A DNA stretch of 6,583 nucleotides from Trueperaceae bacterium (GTDB lineage Bacteria; Deinococcota; Deinococci; Deinococcales; Trueperaceae), in assembly GCA_007130445.1 (NCBI GenBank), contig SLSM01000042.1, positions 1-6,583 on the forward strand. The letters are read 5' to 3'. Positions 4,733 to 6,583 of this stretch are shown here, one piece after another (positions within the stretch are counted from its first letter, which is position 1; the number at the start of each line of letters is the position of its first letter). Under the pieces are notes generated by a model. That model was given only the letters and a program-made list of their open reading frames with translations, was not told where the DNA came from and made no database searches. The position numbers and the translations under genes were made by a program.

Positions 4733-6583
4733 CGTGCGCGCCACCGTCGGCCAGGCGATCGTGCGCTACCTGGTCGCCCAACACAGCGAACGCGACGGAG
4801 CACGCCGCCGGGCGATCCCGGCCGCGTGGGCGATCCTCGGCCACGGCAACGTCGCCGGACTCGGGCAGGCGCTCGAGGAGCTCGGCGGGCCGCTCGACCT
4901 GCCCACCTACCGGCCGCAGCACGAACAGGCGATGGTGCACGCGGCGGCCGCCTACGCCAAGCACGTCGACCGCCTGGCGACCCACGCCTGCACGGCCTCC
5001 ATCGGCCCCGGCAGCGCCAACATGCTCACCGCCGCCGCCGGCGCGACGGTGAACCGGCTGCCGGTGCTGCTCTTCCCGAGCGACCTGTTCGCCAACCGCC
5101 TGCCCGACCCAGTCCTGCAGCAGCTCGAGCACCCCAGCGAGCACGACGTCACGGTCAACGACGCGTTCCGGAGCGTGTCGCGCTTCTTCACGCGCATCCA
5201 CCGGCCCGAGCAGCTGATGTCGGCGCTGCCCGAGGCGATGCGCGTGCTGCTCGACCCGGTCGAGACGGGCGCGGTCACGATCGCGCTGCCCGAGGACGTG
5301 CAGGTCGAGGCGTTCGACTGGCCCGCGAGCTTCTTCGAACCGCGCGTGTGGCACGTTCGCCGCCCGGTGCCGGAGCCCGAGGCCCTCGAGCGCGCCGCGC
5401 ACCTGGTGCGCCACGCGGAGCGCCCCCTGATCGTCACCGGTGGCGGCACCATCTACGCCGGGGCGACCGACGCCCTGCGCGCGTTCGTCGAGCGCTACGG
5501 CGTCCCCGTGGTCGAGACCCAGGCAGGGAAAGGCGCCCTCCCCTGGGACCACCCGATGAACGCCGGCCCGGTCGGCGCCAACGGCGGCCTGGCGGCCAAT
5601 CGGCTTGCGGCCGGTGCCGACCTGGTGCTGTGCGTCGGCACGCGCCTCGGCGACTTCGCTACCGGCTCCATGACGGCCTTCGCGCGCGACGACGTGCGCT
5701 TCGTCGGCCTCAACGTGGTGTCGATGGACGCCCACAAGCTGGGTGCGCTGCCGCTCGTGGCCGACGCGCGCCGCGGATTGGAGGCGCTGCACGAGGCGCT
5801 CGCCGGCTGGTCCGGCAGCGACGCCGCGTACCAGGACGAGGTCCGCGACCGCAAGGCGGAGTGGGACGCCATCGTCGACGACCTGCGCGCCCCGGTCAGC
5901 GGCCCGCGACCGACGCAGGCCTCGGTGATCGGCGTCGCCAACGAGGTGTTCGGCGGCCACGCCACCGTGATCAACGCCGCGGGTAGCATGCCCGGCGACC
6001 TGCTCAAGCTCTGGCGCGGCAGCGACCCGAAGGCCTACCACGTCGAGTACGGCTTCTCGTGCATGGGGTACGAGATCCCGGCGGGCCTCGGCGTCAAGCT
6101 GGCGGACCCGGAGCGCGACGTGGTCGTGTTCGTCGGCGACGGCACCTACCTGATGATGAACGGCGAGATCGTCACGGCCGTGGCCGAGGGGCTCTCGTTC
6201 ACGATCGTGATCAACGACAACGGCGGCTACCAGTCGATCCACGGCCTGCAGCGCAGCGTCGGCTCGCCCTCGTTCCTCAACGAGCTGCGCCATCGCGACC
6301 CCGTCAGCGGGCGCACCGACGGGCCCACGGTGGCCGTCGACTTCGCGCGGCATGCCGAGGCGATGGGGGCGTTGGCGCTCGAGGCGTTCGACCTGGACGC
6401 CCTGCGCGAGGCGCTGATCGTCGCGCGCGCCAGCGAGCGCGTGGCCGTGATCGTGGTGCGCACCGACCCGGAGCGGCGGGTCCCCGGCTTCGAGGGCTGG
6501 TGGGACGTACCGGTCGCCGAGGTGAGCGAGCAGGCGAGCGTGCGCGACGCGCGCGCCGCGTACGAGGTGAACGCGGCGCGGCA
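4725..6583 (+). CDS. iolD: 3D-(3,5/4)-trihydroxycyclohexane-1,2-dione hydrolase IolD, partial at right edge
   Basis: ThDP-dependent enzyme of myo-inositol catabolism that opens the ring of trihydroxycyclohexane-1,2-dione to give 5-deoxyglucuronate. The frame is continuous for 619 codons to the window edge without a frameshift; IolD proteins are about 620-640 aa, so little is missing. The Pyr domain (about 1-190) holds AILGHGNVAGLGQAL, the ThDP-activating Glu in HEQAMVHAA (E67), SIGPGSANMLTAAAGATVNRLPVLL and DPVLQQLEHPSEHDVTVND. These separate IolD from acetolactate synthase. A central domain (about 200-340) includes VTGGGTIYAGA. The PP domain has EYGFSCMGYEIPAGLG and the Mg-ThDP motif GDG (471-473) to NDN (497-499), then GGYQSIHGLQ. 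ATG 4725 follows GAGGGGGA (4713-4720) by 4 nt. It lies downstream of the BtpA-like gene; further iol genes would be expected to the right. Confidence 0.95.
   Translation, partial: MADVRATVGQAIVRYLVAQHSERDGARRRAIPAAWAILGHGNVAGLGQALEELGGPLDLPTYRPQHEQAMVHAAAAYAKHVDRLATHACTASIGPGSANMLTAAAGATVNRLPVLLFPSDLFANRLPDPVLQQLEHPSEHDVTVNDAFRSVSRFFTRIHRPEQLMSALPEAMRVLLDPVETGAVTIALPEDVQVEAFDWPASFFEPRVWHVRRPVPEPEALERAAHLVRHAERPLIVTGGGTIYAGATDALRAFVERYGVPVVETQAGKGALPWDHPMNAGPVGANGGLAANRLAAGADLVLCVGTRLGDFATGSMTAFARDDVRFVGLNVVSMDAHKLGALPLVADARRGLEALHEALAGWSGSDAAYQDEVRDRKAEWDAIVDDLRAPVSGPRPTQASVIGVANEVFGGHATVINAAGSMPGDLLKLWRGSDPKAYHVEYGFSCMGYEIPAGLGVKLADPERDVVVFVGDGTYLMMNGEIVTAVAEGLSFTIVINDNGGYQSIHGLQRSVGSPSFLNELRHRDPVSGRTDGPTVAVDFARHAEAMGALALEAFDLDALREALIVARASERVAVIVVRTDPERRVPGFEGWWDVPVAEVSEQASVRDARAAYEVNAAR

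Noticed and set aside
4170..6353. A 727-codon open frame on the minus strand
   Set aside because: It lies antisense to the BtpA-like gene and iolD, both with unmistakable conserved motifs. Long antisense frames are common in high-GC coding DNA, and this translation is low-complexity (V/H/R/D-rich) with no recognisable domain.
1..6583. CRISPR arrays, tRNA or rRNA genes, insertion sequences
   Set aside because: No regularly spaced direct repeats, no cloverleaf or rRNA-like segments, and no transposase or terminal repeats were seen on either strand.

Overview
This is a high-GC bacterial window. It carries parts of two toxin-antitoxin modules, a cell-envelope LCP-family gene, an unusual lipoprotein gene, and the start of what looks like a myo-inositol/carbohydrate catabolism cluster. 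The LCP protein resembles the LCP proteins of Deinococcota (Deinococcus/Truepera type), and at least one promoter sits so close to its start codon that the mRNA should be leaderless, which is common in that group. I therefore suspect a Trueperaceae-like Deinococcota. This is a recollection-based inference (about 0.5), not a demonstrated assignment.

Layout. Minus strand, 1-626: a Phd/YefM-type antitoxin followed by an overlapping PIN-domain (VapC) toxin that runs off the left edge. Plus strand, 845-2191: a membrane-anchored LytR-CpsA-Psr protein with a LytR_C-type C-terminal domain, divergent from the antitoxin. Minus strand, 2236-2853: a HigB-type mRNA interferase that has no stop codon and reads in frame into its HigA antitoxin; HigA also has its own ATG and a near-perfect Shine-Dalgarno site. 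Just upstream lies a two-palindrome operator covering the -35 and -10 boxes. Minus strand, 3030-3596: a predicted lipoprotein whose C-terminus is the tail of a GNAT acetyltransferase. Plus strand, 3712-4557: a BtpA/SgcQ-family TIM-barrel protein. Plus strand, 4725 to the right edge: iolD, the ThDP-dependent trihydroxycyclohexane-1,2-dione hydrolase, nearly complete.

How the genes work together. The two toxin-antitoxin loci are self-contained, presumably autoregulated, and flank the LCP gene. BtpA-like and IolD are codirectional, 167 bp apart, and probably mark the beginning of a sugar/inositol catabolic cluster continuing to the right. The gap between them holds long inverted repeats and an 11-codon mini-ORF overlapping the iolD start.

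The observations most worth a second look are the HigB-HigA in-frame fusion with its internal ribosome site, the HigBA operator architecture, the lipoprotein-GNAT chimera, and the structured leader in front of iolD. No gene-free stretch exceeds 300 bases; the longest is 627-844, the divergent promoter region between the antitoxin and the LCP gene.
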